Source of the DNA: Flavobacterium enshiense DK69
GTDB taxonomy: Bacteria; Bacteroidota; Bacteroidia; Flavobacteriales; Flavobacteriaceae
Assembly: GCF_000498495.1 (NCBI RefSeq)
Contig: NZ_AVCS01000016.1
Coordinates: 19,337 to 83,336, forward strand
Direction of reading: 5' to 3'
Length of the DNA: 64,000 nt
The position numbers were made by a program, and so were the translations under genes. Numbering within the stretch: position 1 is the first letter of the stretch; each line of letters starts with the position of its first letter. Below are positions 52,838 through 61,934 of the stretch, in pieces. Under the pieces are notes generated by a model that had not been told where the DNA came from, did not search any database, and worked only from the letters and a program-made list of their open reading frames with translations.

Positions 52838-53417
52838 TGAACTGCAGGACCTTTGGAAACAGCAAAAGCAAAATCCATTGCCCGATGTTTCCCAAATCAT
52901 AACCAAGGCTAAAAAAGAACAAAGAAGTTTTGCCAATAAAATATTCACACAGCTCGGAATACTGTTAGTAACACTTCTTGCCTTAGGATGGATTGTAAGT
53001 GCAATTACATTTAAAATGACAACAACTTATATCGGAATCGCTTTGATATTTACCTGCGTATTCGGATTTACTGTCATTCGTTTGTACCAGGCGCTAAGCC
53101 TTAAACAAATCGATGTAACAGCCGCCCCTTCCGAAACCTTGATCAAACTTGAGAAGTTCTATAAATTCCAGCAATTGGTCGGAACAAAAATTATGGCAGC
53201 TTATTTTCTATTGATGAATCTGGCTTTTGGATTTTACTTTATTGAAATTATGGCACCAATGTCGGCACTTCTAAAAATCATAATCCTGTCGGTATATGTT
53301 GGCTGGATGCTTTTTGCTTATTTCTACTTAGGCAAGAAACAGAAAGCCAGAGAATATGCCAGAACCCAGCAGATTATTGACAGCATAAAAGAAATGGAAC
53401 GGAATTATGAGGAATAA
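52824..53417 (+). CDS. Membrane protein, candidate anti-sigma partner
   Basis: The product is 197 residues. A 40-residue soluble N-terminus (MKDFNELQDLWKQQKQNPLPDVSQI) is followed by four helices (about 46-66, 70-88, 116-140 and 147-168) and a charged C-terminal tail. The LWKQQK...LPD start resembles the cytosolic part of Bacteroidota anti-sigma-like proteins. The 14-bp overlap with the sigma gene implies translational coupling. Direct sigma binding is inferred, not shown. Confidence 0.7.
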   Translation: MKDFNELQDLWKQQKQNPLPDVSQIITKAKKEQRSFANKIFTQLGILLVTLLALGWIVSAITFKMTTTYIGIALIFTCVFGFTVIRLYQALSLKQIDVTAAPSETLIKLEKFYKFQQLVGTKIMAAYFLLMNLAFGFYFIEIMAPMSALLKIIILSVYVGWMLFAYFYLGKKQKAREYARTQQIIDSIKEMERNYEE

Positions 53418-53456
53418 AAAAAAGGCTGTTTCATTTTAGAGACAGCCTCTTTTTTA
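53416..53456. terminator. Bidirectional terminator
   Basis: AGGCTGTTTCATTTTAGAGACAGCCT, flanked by A- and T-runs, lies between convergent genes. Confidence 0.85.
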
Positions 53457-53472
53457 ATATACTTTATAAAAG

Positions 53473-54084
53473 TTATTTAATTTGAGAAATAAAATCCAGC
53501 ACCGCTAATGCAATTTTGTTTTGATTCTCTTCAGAAATTACAAATGTTTTATCCTTAGTGTTTGAAATATAACCTAATTCAGCAACAAATACAGGGCAAT
53601 TAGAATTTTTTAAGATAAAAAGTGAAGCCGTTTTTACCCCGCTTTGATTCAAACCAGTTTTATTAGTTAAAACTTCTAAAAACTTAGCGGCCAATTCACG
53701 AGATTTTACAGAATTAGGCAAATCTTTAGGAACAAAAACCTCAACACCATTTGTCGCATTGTTTTTACTACTATTAGTATGTAATGAAATTACTAAATCC
53801 GGGTTTAGGTCATTTATTTCCTTAACACGATCAGATAATGAAACTGACTCATCACCTTCTCTTGTAAAAAACAACTCTATATTTTTGTCTTTATTCAGAG
53901 CTTTTATCTTATTAGCAATTGAAAGACAAAGATCTTTCTCCTTCAAATCAATATTAGTAGCACCAGTATCACTTCCTCCATGCCCTGCATCAATAACGAC
54001 CCTTATCTTAGAATCATTTGAAGTAAACGAGAAAAGACTTGAAATACTTAAAAATAGAACAATTAGTTTTAGTGACTTTTTCAT
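53473..54084 (-). CDS. N-acetylmuramoyl-L-alanine amidase (Amidase_3)
   Basis: The product is 203 residues with a signal peptide. RVVIDAGHGGSDTGATN, LKEKDLCLSIANKI, VISLHTNSS and FVAELGYISN give the zinc ligands (His, Glu, His) and the catalytic Glu. It cleaves the peptide stem from MurNAc in the periplasm, usually during cell separation. No SH3 or AMIN domain is attached. It is monocistronic, with the tRNA-Val genes upstream. Confidence 0.93.
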   Translation of the reverse strand: MKKSLKLIVLFLSISSLFSFTSNDSKIRVVIDAGHGGSDTGATNIDLKEKDLCLSIANKIKALNKDKNIELFFTREGDESVSLSDRVKEINDLNPDLVISLHTNSSKNNATNGVEVFVPKDLPNSVKSRELAAKFLEVLTNKTGLNQSGVKTASLFILKNSNCPVFVAELGYISNTKDKTFVISEENQNKIALAVLDFISQIK

Positions 54085-54211
54085 AGTGATAGTTTTTTAT
54101 GTTTTTCAAAAATAATGTTTTTATTTAAAAACATAATATAAAGCCTACAAAAATCAGAATGAATAAAATCGAACAGCTATTCTTGGGAAAAATTTTAAGT
54201 TTTTTTCAAAT

Positions 54212-54243
54212 AAAAAAAGCACTTCGATTGAAGTGCTTTTTTT
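54212..54243. terminator. Terminator downstream of the tRNA genes
   Basis: AAGCACTTCGATTGAAGTGCTT with A- and T-runs, immediately 3' of the tRNA-Val pair on the minus strand. Confidence 0.88.
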
Positions 54244-54244
54244 G

Positions 54245-54319
54245 TGGGCGATGAGGGGTTCGAACCCCCGACCCCCTCGGTGTAAACGAGGTGCTCTGAA
54301 CCAGCTGAGCTAATCGCCC
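54245..54319 (-). tRNA. tRNA-Val (UAC)
   Basis: On the minus strand the acceptor stem GGGCGAT/ATCGCCC, D-arm, anticodon arm CCTCG-TTTACAC-CGAGG (anticodon TAC) and T-arm GTTCGA fold as a standard 75-nt tRNA with discriminator A. The CCA tail is not encoded. It is identical to the copy at 54360. Confidence 0.97.
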
Positions 54320-54359
54320 GATAATTCTTTGTATTATCAGTAAGTAATGATAAAAGTGG

Positions 54360-54434
54360 TGGGCGATGAGGGGTTCGAACCCCCGACCCCCTCGGTGTAA
54401 ACGAGGTGCTCTGAACCAGCTGAGCTAATCGCCC
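54360..54434 (-). tRNA. tRNA-Val (UAC)
   Basis: A second, identical tRNA-Val gene lies 40 bp upstream of the first on the same strand. The pair is presumably transcribed together and ended by the hairpin at 54212-54243. Confidence 0.97.
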
Positions 54435-54508
54435 TTTTATCTTGCAACCAGTTTTACCCGTATTGCGAGTGCAAATATAGACGTATTTTTTACTTCTGCA
54501 AAATTATT

Positions 54509-55723
54509 TTACACAATTTCTGCCACAACAAATGTACTCCCTCCAATATAAATGAAATCATTTTTACCAGCAACTTCCAATGCTTCATTATAAGCCTCTG
54601 AAACAGAATTATATACTTTTCCTTTCAATTCAAAAACCGATGCTTTTTCACGAAGCTCTTCCGCATCAAGTCCGCGAAAAATATTTGGTTTACAGAAAAA
54701 ATAATTTGCATTTTTTGGAAATAAAGGCAAAATAGAATCCAAATCCTTATCATTTACAACACCCAAAACGAAGAATAATTTTTCATATTTTTCTTTTGCA
54801 ATCTGATTAAGGACAATTTTAAGTCCGTGACTGTTATGAGCCGTATCACAAATCACCTTCGGATTGGAATGAATTTGCTGCCATCTTCCCAACAAACCGG
54901 TATTGCTCACAACATTTAAAAGCCCTCTTTTTAGACTCTCTTCCGATACAATAAAATGTTCTTTTAAAACATCAATGGTCTGCAACACCGTTTTCTTGTT
55001 ATGAAACTGATAATCGCCCAACAACCCGCAAGGATAATCTTCCTGTATCAAATCGGAAGCAAAATAAATATCGGAGCCACATGCTGCAGCTTTAGCCAAA
55101 AAAACCGGTTTTGTTTCAGGAGTGTATTCTCCGACAACCACCGGAACATTCGGTTTGATTATCCCGGCTTTTTCACCTGCAATAACTTCTAGTGTATCTC
55201 CCAAAAACTGGGTATGATCAAATCCAATATTTGTAATAACGGAAACCAAAGGCGTGATGATATTGGTAGAATCCAATCGACCCCCCATACCAACCTCAAC
55301 GACAGCCACATCAACTTTTTCTTTTGCGAAATAGTCAAAGGCCAAACCCACAGTCATCTCAAAGAAACTCAATTGATTTACTTCAAAAAAGGACTTATTA
55401 TCGGCTATGAAATCTACCACAAATTCTTGCGAAATTTCATTTCCGTTGATTTTGATGCGCTCCCGAAAATCTTTCAAATGCGGTGAAGTATACAACCCCA
55501 CTTTATAACCCGCTTCCTGTAACACCGAAGCAATCATCGATGAAGTAGACCCTTTTCCGTTGGTTCCTGCCACATGTATGAATTTGAGCTTTTTTTCCGG
55601 ATTTCCTAAATGTTCCGAAAGTAAAATAGTGTTGGTCAAATCCTTCTTATAGGCTGATGCACCCTGCTGCTGAAACATCGGCAATTGGGCAAACATCCAG
55701 TCTAAAGTTTCCTGATAAGTCAT
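54509..55723 (-). CDS. folC: Bifunctional folylpolyglutamate synthase/dihydrofolate synthase
   Basis: The product is 404 residues. FIHVAGTNGKGSTSSMIASVLQEAGYKVGLYTSPHL is the FolC P-loop region, VEVGMGGRLDSTN the Mur-ligase-type core, and VICDTAHNSHGLKIVL the C-terminal domain motif. It adds glutamates to folates. It is divergent from exbB. Confidence 0.95.
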   Translation of the reverse strand: MTYQETLDWMFAQLPMFQQQGASAYKKDLTNTILLSEHLGNPEKKLKFIHVAGTNGKGSTSSMIASVLQEAGYKVGLYTSPHLKDFRERIKINGNEISQEFVVDFIADNKSFFEVNQLSFFEMTVGLAFDYFAKEKVDVAVVEVGMGGRLDSTNIITPLVSVITNIGFDHTQFLGDTLEVIAGEKAGIIKPNVPVVVGEYTPETKPVFLAKAAACGSDIYFASDLIQEDYPCGLLGDYQFHNKKTVLQTIDVLKEHFIVSEESLKRGLLNVVSNTGLLGRWQQIHSNPKVICDTAHNSHGLKIVLNQIAKEKYEKLFFVLGVVNDKDLDSILPLFPKNANYFFCKPNIFRGLDAEELREKASVFELKGKVYNSVSEAYNEALEVAGKNDFIYIGGSTFVVAEIV

Positions 55724-55802
55724 TTTGGAATACTATTTGATGTTAAAATCTGTACCCATAAAATAAATAAAGTTTTTTTTAGTTTATTAGGGTATAGAAA
55801 TT

Positions 55803-55810
55803 TATCTTTA
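55803..55810 (+). promoter_or_regulatory. Candidate exbB promoter -7 box
   Basis: TATCTTTA, one mismatch from TAnnTTTG, is 50 bp upstream of the exbB start. A clear -33 TTTG is not found. Confidence 0.35.
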
Positions 55811-55859
55811 TTGCAAAATTGAGATTATTATTTAAAATAAATACAATTCCAAAGATTTT

Positions 55860-56573
55860 ATGACTGGATTTTTTTTACAAGTGCAAAATGACACCCTAAC
55901 CAAAGCAACTGGCGCTGTTGTAGAAGGTGTAGTGAAAAACAACGAAATTTCCGTATTGGAGTTCATCTTAAAAGGAGGTATTTTCCTGATTCCGATTGCC
56001 ATCTTACTGTTCTATACGATATACATCATCATTGAACGATTCATGTACATCAAAAAAGCCACGAAAACAGATCCGCATTTAATGAAGGATATCCGCACGC
56101 ATCTTAATGCCGGAAATATCGATATGGCAATTTCTTCTGCGGAACGTGACGGAGCAGCTTCAGCGATTGTTATTAAGGAAGGCATCCAAACCATTGGACG
56201 TCCTATTTCCGAAATCGAATCTAACATGGAAAAAATGGCCAACATCGAAATCGGGGAAATGGAGAAAAAACTGGGCGTTTTAGGACTTATCGCCGGTATC
56301 GCCCCTACTCTTGGGTTTATTGGAACCATTTCCGGGGTAATTAAAATCTTCTACAGTATTTCGGTTACCGAAAACATCAGTATCGGAAACATTTCCGGAG
56401 GTTTGTATGAGAAAATGATCAGTAGTGGCGCCGGACTTATCGTGGGTATTATCGCTTATTCGGCATATCACCTATACAACAGTATGATTGACAATTACTC
56501 GCTTAACATGCAGAGACACGTACTGGAATTCGTTAACATAATTCAGAGACCAAATGCCGATAAAACGAAATAA
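55860..56573 (+). CDS. exbB: ExbB/TolQ/MotA-type proton channel protein
   Basis: The product is 237 residues with three membrane helices. The N-terminal helix is IFLIPIAILLFYTIYIIIERFMYI. GVLGLIAGIAPTLGFIGTISGVIKIF is the conserved helix 2, and GAGLIVGIIAYSAYHLYN helix 3. With ExbD it uses the proton gradient to drive TonB-dependent outer-membrane transport. The exbD start overlaps its last 20 bases, so they are translationally coupled. Confidence 0.93.
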   Translation: MTGFFLQVQNDTLTKATGAVVEGVVKNNEISVLEFILKGGIFLIPIAILLFYTIYIIIERFMYIKKATKTDPHLMKDIRTHLNAGNIDMAISSAERDGAASAIVIKEGIQTIGRPISEIESNMEKMANIEIGEMEKKLGVLGLIAGIAPTLGFIGTISGVIKIFYSISVTENISIGNISGGLYEKMISSGAGLIVGIIAYSAYHLYNSMIDNYSLNMQRHVLEFVNIIQRPNADKTK

Positions 56574-56952
56574 ACGATTTCATGCAGAAGTCGCTACCAG
56601 TTCGTTGAGCGACATTATGTTCTTCCTGCTTTTGTTCTTTTTGATTATTTCGACTTTGGCGAATCCGAACGTGATTAAAATGACGCTTCCTAAATCGAAA
56701 AACAACGAAAAGACCAACAAGCAGCTTATCAGTCTGTCCGTAACGGAAGAGAAACGCTTTTTCCTTGACAAACAGGAAGTGCCTTTCGACCAATTGGAAA
56801 AAGAATTGCTGACCAAAATCGGAGACAATAAAGAACAAGCTGTTGTGGTGCGAATCCCATACAACTTACAGGTACAGGATTTGGTTGACGTACTGCAGAT
56901 TGGCGTAAAAAACAATTTGAAATTTGTGATTGCCACTAGTGCATCGAAATAG
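56554..56952 (+). CDS. exbD: ExbD/TolR-family protein
   Basis: The product is 132 residues. A basic N-terminus is followed by the single helix LSDIMFFLLLFFLIISTL, whose Asp is the conserved proton-carrying residue of the family. A periplasmic domain ends VDVLQIGVKNNLKFVIATSA. It overlaps exbB by 20 bp. Its TonB-like partner is encoded convergently at 57263. Confidence 0.92.
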   Translation: MPIKRNKRFHAEVATSSLSDIMFFLLLFFLIISTLANPNVIKMTLPKSKNNEKTNKQLISLSVTEEKRFFLDKQEVPFDQLEKELLTKIGDNKEQAVVVRIPYNLQVQDLVDVLQIGVKNNLKFVIATSASK

Positions 56953-56997
56953 ATATTTTTCAAGAGCCGGGAACCTGTCTTCCGCTTTATCTTTAAT

Positions 56998-57029
56998 AAA
57001 AAAAGCCATTCGAATGAATGGCTTTTTTT
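56998..57029. terminator. Terminator after exbD
   Basis: AAGCCATTCGAATGAATGGCTT with A- and T-runs. Confidence 0.85.
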
Positions 57030-57195
57030 ATTAAAGGATGCCGCTGCAACCAGGGCTAAGGCATTGGTTTTCATCATACGAATTTCTTTTATACATCTTT
57101 CATTTCATTACAGGTATACACGCTGAAAACAAAAACAACATCAGCATAACCAAAACCTCTTCTTGAACAACAATTTCAATTTTCATCAAATAAAT

Positions 57196-57225
57196 AAAAA
57201 AGCCAACTAAACTAGCCGGCTTTAA
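57196..57225 (-). terminator. Possible terminator of the TonB-like gene
   Basis: AAAGCCGGCTAGTTTAGTTGGCTTTTT on the minus strand forms an imperfect stem. Confidence 0.4.
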
Positions 57226-57262
57226 TCTATTATCAATTTTCTTTTATCTATTTTCTAATACC

Positions 57263-58186
57263 CTAATTCAAACTAAAGGTATAAATGATTTTCCCAACCT
57301 GACGTTCCGGAGCATCATCACTCGCTTGCCAACGGGTATTCATTGCCGCAATACGCGCCTGATCCAACAAACATTTAGCCGTATTGGTTGTTCCTTTGAT
57401 ACCGGGTGTCGCAACAATGGTTCTTCCGGTCTTGTCCACAGAAACTTCCACAACTACTCTACCTTCTTCGTTACAGTTATAATTCGGCGCTGGTTTGGAT
57501 AATGCTTTTCGGTTTCCTAAAGAGTACCCTGCACCGTTTCCAGCTCCTACTCCGCTTCCGTTTCCACCGCCCGAGCCGCTTCCGCTTCCCGGACCTGTTC
57601 CGGTACCATTTCCTGTTCCGTTACCGCCGCCAGTTCCTCCACCGGAGCCTCCAGAGCCATAATAGTCATTAGAAGCTAAATCCCCGTTGGATTTTCCTTT
57701 GTTTCCGGCTTGGTTATCGTCACCATCACCACCTTTTTTTGAGCCGTTCAGCAAACTGGACAAAGCATCGTTGGTATTTTTGGAAACCGTTGGCTTCTTA
57801 ACCTCAACCGGTTTCGGATCGGTTTTTACAATCGGTTTTATTTTTACAGGGTTAGGATTCTTCGCGATGACTACCGCATTATCTTCAGGTGTATCGCTCG
57901 AAATAATATCTTCTTCAGGAGCAGATTCTGCCACCACCTGTTTCACATCATTCTTTACATTCAGTACTTCGCTCTGAAAGTTATCCCCCATTCCGACATC
58001 GCTGTCACCAAAATTAATGGTCACACCTCCGCCACCGCCGCCGCCGCCGAGCGCAGCCAATTCGTTAATATTTGCAGGCGGCCAAAATCGTATAAAAAAT
58101 AATATCAGCACCAGAAAAGCATAAATCACTACTGTCAACAATAATGACTTTCTTTTTTCTGCTGCTGATATATCAAACTGTTCCAT
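57263..58186 (-). CDS. TonB-like energy transducer
   Basis: The product is 307 residues. A cytosolic start and one helix (LLLTVVIYAFLVLILFFIRFW, about 15-35) are followed by eight consecutive glycines (47-54). A Lys/Pro segment (115-133) and a glycine/serine-rich spacer (177-220) come next. The C-terminal TonB-type domain contains NEEGRVVVEVSVDKTGRTIVATPGIKGTT. It should couple ExbB/ExbD to outer-membrane receptors. The glycine-rich spacer replaces the Pro-rich rod of classical TonB. Confidence 0.85.
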   Translation of the reverse strand: MEQFDISAAEKRKSLLLTVVIYAFLVLILFFIRFWPPANINELAALGGGGGGGGVTINFGDSDVGMGDNFQSEVLNVKNDVKQVVAESAPEEDIISSDTPEDNAVVIAKNPNPVKIKPIVKTDPKPVEVKKPTVSKNTNDALSSLLNGSKKGGDGDDNQAGNKGKSNGDLASNDYYGSGGSGGGTGGGNGTGNGTGTGPGSGSGSGGGNGSGVGAGNGAGYSLGNRKALSKPAPNYNCNEEGRVVVEVSVDKTGRTIVATPGIKGTTNTAKCLLDQARIAAMNTRWQASDDAPERQVGKIIYTFSLN

Positions 58187-58262
58187 AATATCCCGTTCTT
58201 TATAACAATGATAACGAAAATACGTTTTTTTTGTTATGTTATCAGAACCAAATATACAAGAA

Positions 58263-59489
58263 TTATACCAATTGCTTCAATGCAATTTCGAAAGCTCTCG
58301 CGCTGATGTTTTTCTTGTCAGAACTTACTTCATATGTTTTTTGGATAGCTTTTTTAATAATGTCAGAAGTATCGTTAAAAATCGACTCGTCAGTCATCGT
58401 TACTTTTTTCTCCATGAAGTAAGCAAAAACGCGTGCCATTCCACAGTTAGAGATAAAGTCAGGAATTAAACTCACTTTGCTGTCCACCTCTTCCATGATT
58501 GGTCCGAAGAAAATTTCTTTATCAGCGAAAGGCACGTTAGCACCACAAGAAATCACTTCCAATCCTGCCGCTGCCATACTGTCAACCTGCGCTTTTGTCA
58601 CCAAACGCGAAGCCGCACAAGGCGCAAAAATCTCAGCGCCTATAGACCATATTTTTTCGTTGATTTCCGCAAAAGGGATCATATTATCGGACACCAAAGT
58701 GTTTCCGTTTTTATTTAAGAACAAGGCTCTGATTTCTTCAAAAGAGAATCCGTTTTCATTGATAACACCACCGTCTCTGTCGATGATACCTACTACTTTT
58801 GCTCCCATTTCTGCCAAATAGAAAGCAGCTGCTGATCCTACGTTTCCGAAACCTTGAACGATAGCTCTTTTTCCTGCAACATTTCCACCAAAGATATCGT
58901 AATAATGACGTACCGCCTGAGCTACCCCATAACCGGTAATCATATCCGCCACAGTATATTTTCTATTGATGTCCGGAGAGAAAGTTGTATTTTCAATCAC
59001 TTTCACCACTCCCTGACGCAATTGTCCTATTCTGTTGATTTTGTCCGCTTCTGTCGGCTTGAAATGTCCGTTAAAAACACCTTCCTGCGGATGCCAAACA
59101 CCACAAGCTTCAGTCATCGGAATTACTTCGTGAATTTCATCCACGTTCAAGTCCCCTCCGGTTCCGTAGTAACTTTTCAATAAAGGCGATACCGCTTTAT
59201 ACCAACGCTGCAACACTTCTTTTTTTCTTGGATCGTTGGGATCAAAATTAATTCCGGATTTCGCACCGCCGATTGCAGGCCCTGAAACCGAAAACTTCAC
59301 TTCCATCGTTTTCGCCAAAGAAAGCACTTCGTTCATATCCAAACCTTTACGCATACGTGTTCCTCCTCCTGCAGCACCGCCACGAAGTGAGTTAATAACT
59401 GTCCAACCTTCTGCGTCCGTTTCTGCGTCTTTCCAATGGAACACTACTTCAGGTTCTTTATTTTCGAATTTCTTTAATAAATCTTTCAT
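58263..59489 (-). CDS. Glutamate dehydrogenase (Glu/Leu/Phe/Val dehydrogenase)
   Basis: The product is 408 residues. GGTRMRKGLDMNEVLSLAKTMEVK and SGPAIGGAKSGI form the catalytic lysine region, GGDLNVDE a substrate-loop motif, and IVQGFGNVGSAAAFYL the NAD(P)-binding fold. It deaminates an amino acid, most likely glutamate, linking nitrogen and the TCA cycle. The exact substrate (Glu or Leu) is not certain. Confidence 0.9.
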   Translation of the reverse strand: MKDLLKKFENKEPEVVFHWKDAETDAEGWTVINSLRGGAAGGGTRMRKGLDMNEVLSLAKTMEVKFSVSGPAIGGAKSGINFDPNDPRKKEVLQRWYKAVSPLLKSYYGTGGDLNVDEIHEVIPMTEACGVWHPQEGVFNGHFKPTEADKINRIGQLRQGVVKVIENTTFSPDINRKYTVADMITGYGVAQAVRHYYDIFGGNVAGKRAIVQGFGNVGSAAAFYLAEMGAKVVGIIDRDGGVINENGFSFEEIRALFLNKNGNTLVSDNMIPFAEINEKIWSIGAEIFAPCAASRLVTKAQVDSMAAAGLEVISCGANVPFADKEIFFGPIMEEVDSKVSLIPDFISNCGMARVFAYFMEKKVTMTDESIFNDTSDIIKKAIQKTYEVSSDKKNISARAFEIALKQLV

Positions 59490-59551
59490 TATCTAAATTG
59501 TATTGTCTGTTTTTAAAAGTGTTACAAATATACTCTGATTCTATAAAAATC

Positions 59552-60631
59552 TCAAAGTTTTACAGGTTTATAATAAATTACACCCGAACTGTGATTACCC
59601 GAAGCACCCGTTACACTCGCCAGGACATTCACTTCATTTTCAAGCCTTAAAACGCCCAGTAACGCAAAAATAAGAGCCTCCTTAAATTCAATTGTTTTGG
59701 CATCCGGGACTACAATTTGCATTTCAGGAAGATAAACCCGCATACGTTCAATCAGGAAAATATTGTAGGCCCCGCCTCCAGTCACCAAGAGGCTCCCTTC
59801 TTTTTCAGGCAAAGCGGCCGCAATCTGAAATGCAACATGTTCGGTAAAGGTTCGGAGTTTATCTTCAACCGAAATCGAATACCGTTCTATCATCGGCAAT
59901 ACCGTTTCCTTTACAAATTCAAAACCTAACGACTTCGGGTATGTTTTTCGATAGAAGTCCAATTTGTTCAATTCAAATAACAATTCTGCTGAAATGATCC
60001 CGCTTTTGGAAATTTGTCCTTTATCATCGAACTTCAATCCTAACTTGTCGGCATAAAAATTCAGGACCGTATTTACCGGAGAAATATCGAAAGCAATTCG
60101 GTTGCCATTCTCTTCAAATGAAACATTGGAAAATCCGCCCAGATTCAGACAGTAATCGTAATCGGAAAACAAAATGCGGTCCCCAATTGGCACTAACGGA
60201 GCACCTTGCCCGCCCATTTTGACATCCTGCACACGGAAATCGCAAACGACTTTCTGTTGGATCAGCTCTGCTATTTCAGGAAGATTCCCAATCTGCAACG
60301 TGAATCCGTTTTGTGGCTGATGCAAAATCGTGTGCCCGTGCGAACAGACTGCATCCAAATCTTCAATCTTATGTTTAGCTATGAAATCCGAAATAATACC
60401 ACCCAGTAACGCGGTGTATTCCTTATTAAGTGTTGTCAGTTCAGCTTCCGAAAAATCGACTGCTTTTTTTAGCAAGCCTACCCATCCCTCCGGATAAGCA
60501 ACTGTTTCACATTGAAATATCTGAAATTCCCATTTGCAGTTTTCAATGGAAAAACGAATATGCGCCAGGTCAACACCATCCAGCGAAGTGCCTGACATTA
60601 CCCCTACTACGTTATACATCTTTTTTTGCAT
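59552..60631 (-). CDS. anmK: Anhydro-N-acetylmuramic acid kinase
   Basis: The product is 359 residues. VVGVMSGTSLDGVDLAHIRF is the family signature, LNLGGFSNVSF and SLLVTGGGAYNIFLIERM the ATP-binding parts. It phosphorylates anhydroMurNAc during cell-wall recycling. It lies divergent from the acyl-CoA dehydrogenase gene. Confidence 0.94.
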   Translation of the reverse strand: MQKKMYNVVGVMSGTSLDGVDLAHIRFSIENCKWEFQIFQCETVAYPEGWVGLLKKAVDFSEAELTTLNKEYTALLGGIISDFIAKHKIEDLDAVCSHGHTILHQPQNGFTLQIGNLPEIAELIQQKVVCDFRVQDVKMGGQGAPLVPIGDRILFSDYDYCLNLGGFSNVSFEENGNRIAFDISPVNTVLNFYADKLGLKFDDKGQISKSGIISAELLFELNKLDFYRKTYPKSLGFEFVKETVLPMIERYSISVEDKLRTFTEHVAFQIAAALPEKEGSLLVTGGGAYNIFLIERMRVYLPEMQIVVPDAKTIEFKEALIFALLGVLRLENEVNVLASVTGASGNHSSGVIYYKPVKL

Positions 60632-60653
60632 GGGTTAAAATTAGACAATCCTG

Positions 60654-60684
60654 TTGAAAATATGATATTTATGAAGTATCTTTG
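60654..60684 (+). promoter_or_regulatory. Consensus Bacteroidota promoter of the acyl-CoA dehydrogenase gene
   Basis: TTG at 60654-60656, a 20-bp spacer and TATCTTTG at 60677-60684 form a full match to the TTTG-N19-21-TAnnTTTG pattern, except that the first T of the -33 box is a G. The start codon is 44 bp downstream. Confidence 0.7.
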
Positions 60685-60727
60685 GGCACTTTTTTAAAGG
60701 ACTTACAAACAAAACATAGAAAGTAAA

Positions 60728-61867
60728 ATGAATTTTAATTTAAGCGAAGAACAGTTAATGATTCAACAGGCAGCAAGAGATTTTGCTCAGACTGAATTGT
60801 TACCGGGAGTTATTGAAAGAGACGAGCATTCAACATTCCCTACAGAACAAGTCAAAAAAATGGCTGAACTAGGTTTCTTGGGAATGATGGTGGATCCTAA
60901 ATATGGTGGTGCCGGTTTGGACAGCGTTTCTTACGTTTTGGCGATGGAAGAAATCGCAAAAGTTGATGCTTCTGCTGCAGTAGTGATGTCGGTTAACAAC
61001 TCTTTGGTTTGTGCCGGATTGGAAAAATTCTGTAACGAAGAGCAAAAAATGAAATATTTAGTGCCGCTTGCTAAAGGTGAAGTAATTGGCGCTTTCTGTT
61101 TATCTGAGCCAGAAGCAGGTTCTGATGCAACGTCACAAAAAACTACAGCAATCGATATGGGCGACCACTATCTGATGAACGGTACCAAAAACTGGATCAC
61201 CAATGGCGGAACTGCTTCTACTTATATTGTAATTGCACAAACTGATATTGAAAAAGGACACAAAGGAATCAATGCTTTCATCGTTGAAAAAGGATGGGAA
61301 GGTTTCTCTGTAGGGCCAAAAGAAAAGAAAATGGGTATCCGCGGATCCGACACGCATTCATTAATGTTCTCTGACGTAAAAGTACCGAAAGAAAACAGAA
61401 TCGGTGAAGATGGTTTCGGATTTAACTTCGCTATGGCGGTGTTAAATGGAGGCCGTATCGGTATTGCCTCTCAGGCATTGGGAATTGCTTCTGGCGCTTA
61501 TGAATTGGCATTGAAATACTCTCAGGAGCGTGTAGCTTTCAAAAAAGCAATTTTCCACCACCAGGCAATCGCTTTCAAATTGGCGGATATGGCTACGCAG
61601 ATTACTGCAGCCAGAATGTTATGTTTCAAAGCAGCTTGTGAGAAAGATGCCGGACAGGATATTTCACAATCAGGAGCTATGGCTAAATTATATGCTTCTG
61701 AAGTGGCTATGAACACGACTGTTGAAGCGGTTCAGATTCACGGTGGAAACGGATATGTGAGCGAGTACCACGTTGAGCGTATGATGCGTGACGCAAAAAT
61801 CACTCAGATTTACGAAGGAACATCTGAAATCCAGAGAATCGTAATTTCAAGAGGACTGGTAAAATAA
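60728..61867 (+). CDS. Acyl-CoA dehydrogenase
   Basis: The product is 379 residues, full length. EPEAGSDATSQKTTA and WITNGGTASTYIVIAQT are the FAD/substrate motifs, MGIRGSDTHSLMFSDVKVP a conserved core, and IYEGTSEIQRIVISRGLV carries the catalytic-base Glu region. It oxidises a short- or medium-chain acyl-CoA in fatty-acid or branched-chain amino-acid breakdown. A terminator follows. Confidence 0.95.
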   Translation: MNFNLSEEQLMIQQAARDFAQTELLPGVIERDEHSTFPTEQVKKMAELGFLGMMVDPKYGGAGLDSVSYVLAMEEIAKVDASAAVVMSVNNSLVCAGLEKFCNEEQKMKYLVPLAKGEVIGAFCLSEPEAGSDATSQKTTAIDMGDHYLMNGTKNWITNGGTASTYIVIAQTDIEKGHKGINAFIVEKGWEGFSVGPKEKKMGIRGSDTHSLMFSDVKVPKENRIGEDGFGFNFAMAVLNGGRIGIASQALGIASGAYELALKYSQERVAFKKAIFHHQAIAFKLADMATQITAARMLCFKAACEKDAGQDISQSGAMAKLYASEVAMNTTVEAVQIHGGNGYVSEYHVERMMRDAKITQIYEGTSEIQRIVISRGLVK

Positions 61868-61887
61868 ACCCTTCACTATACAAAATG

Positions 61888-61921
61888 AAAAAGGCTGGTA
61901 TTTAAACCAGCCTTTTCTTTT
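61888..61921. terminator. Bidirectional terminator
   Basis: AAGGCTGGTATTTAAACCAGCCTT with A- and T-runs lies between the convergent acyl-CoA dehydrogenase and the T9SS protein gene. Confidence 0.9.
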
Positions 61922-61934
61922 TAAGAATTAGAAT

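Larger units (their letters stand above)
56953..57262. other. Convergent intergenic region
   Basis: It holds the exbD-side terminator (56998-57029) and a weaker hairpin (57196-57225) for the TonB-like gene. The rest is AT-rich with no gene. Confidence 0.5.

Noticed and set aside
56012..56471. Open frames opposite exbB
   Set aside because: They are antisense to a conserved membrane protein and show no coding features.
57406..57977. Open frames opposite the glycine-rich TonB-like spacer
   Set aside because: They reflect the repetitive GGN codons on the other strand.
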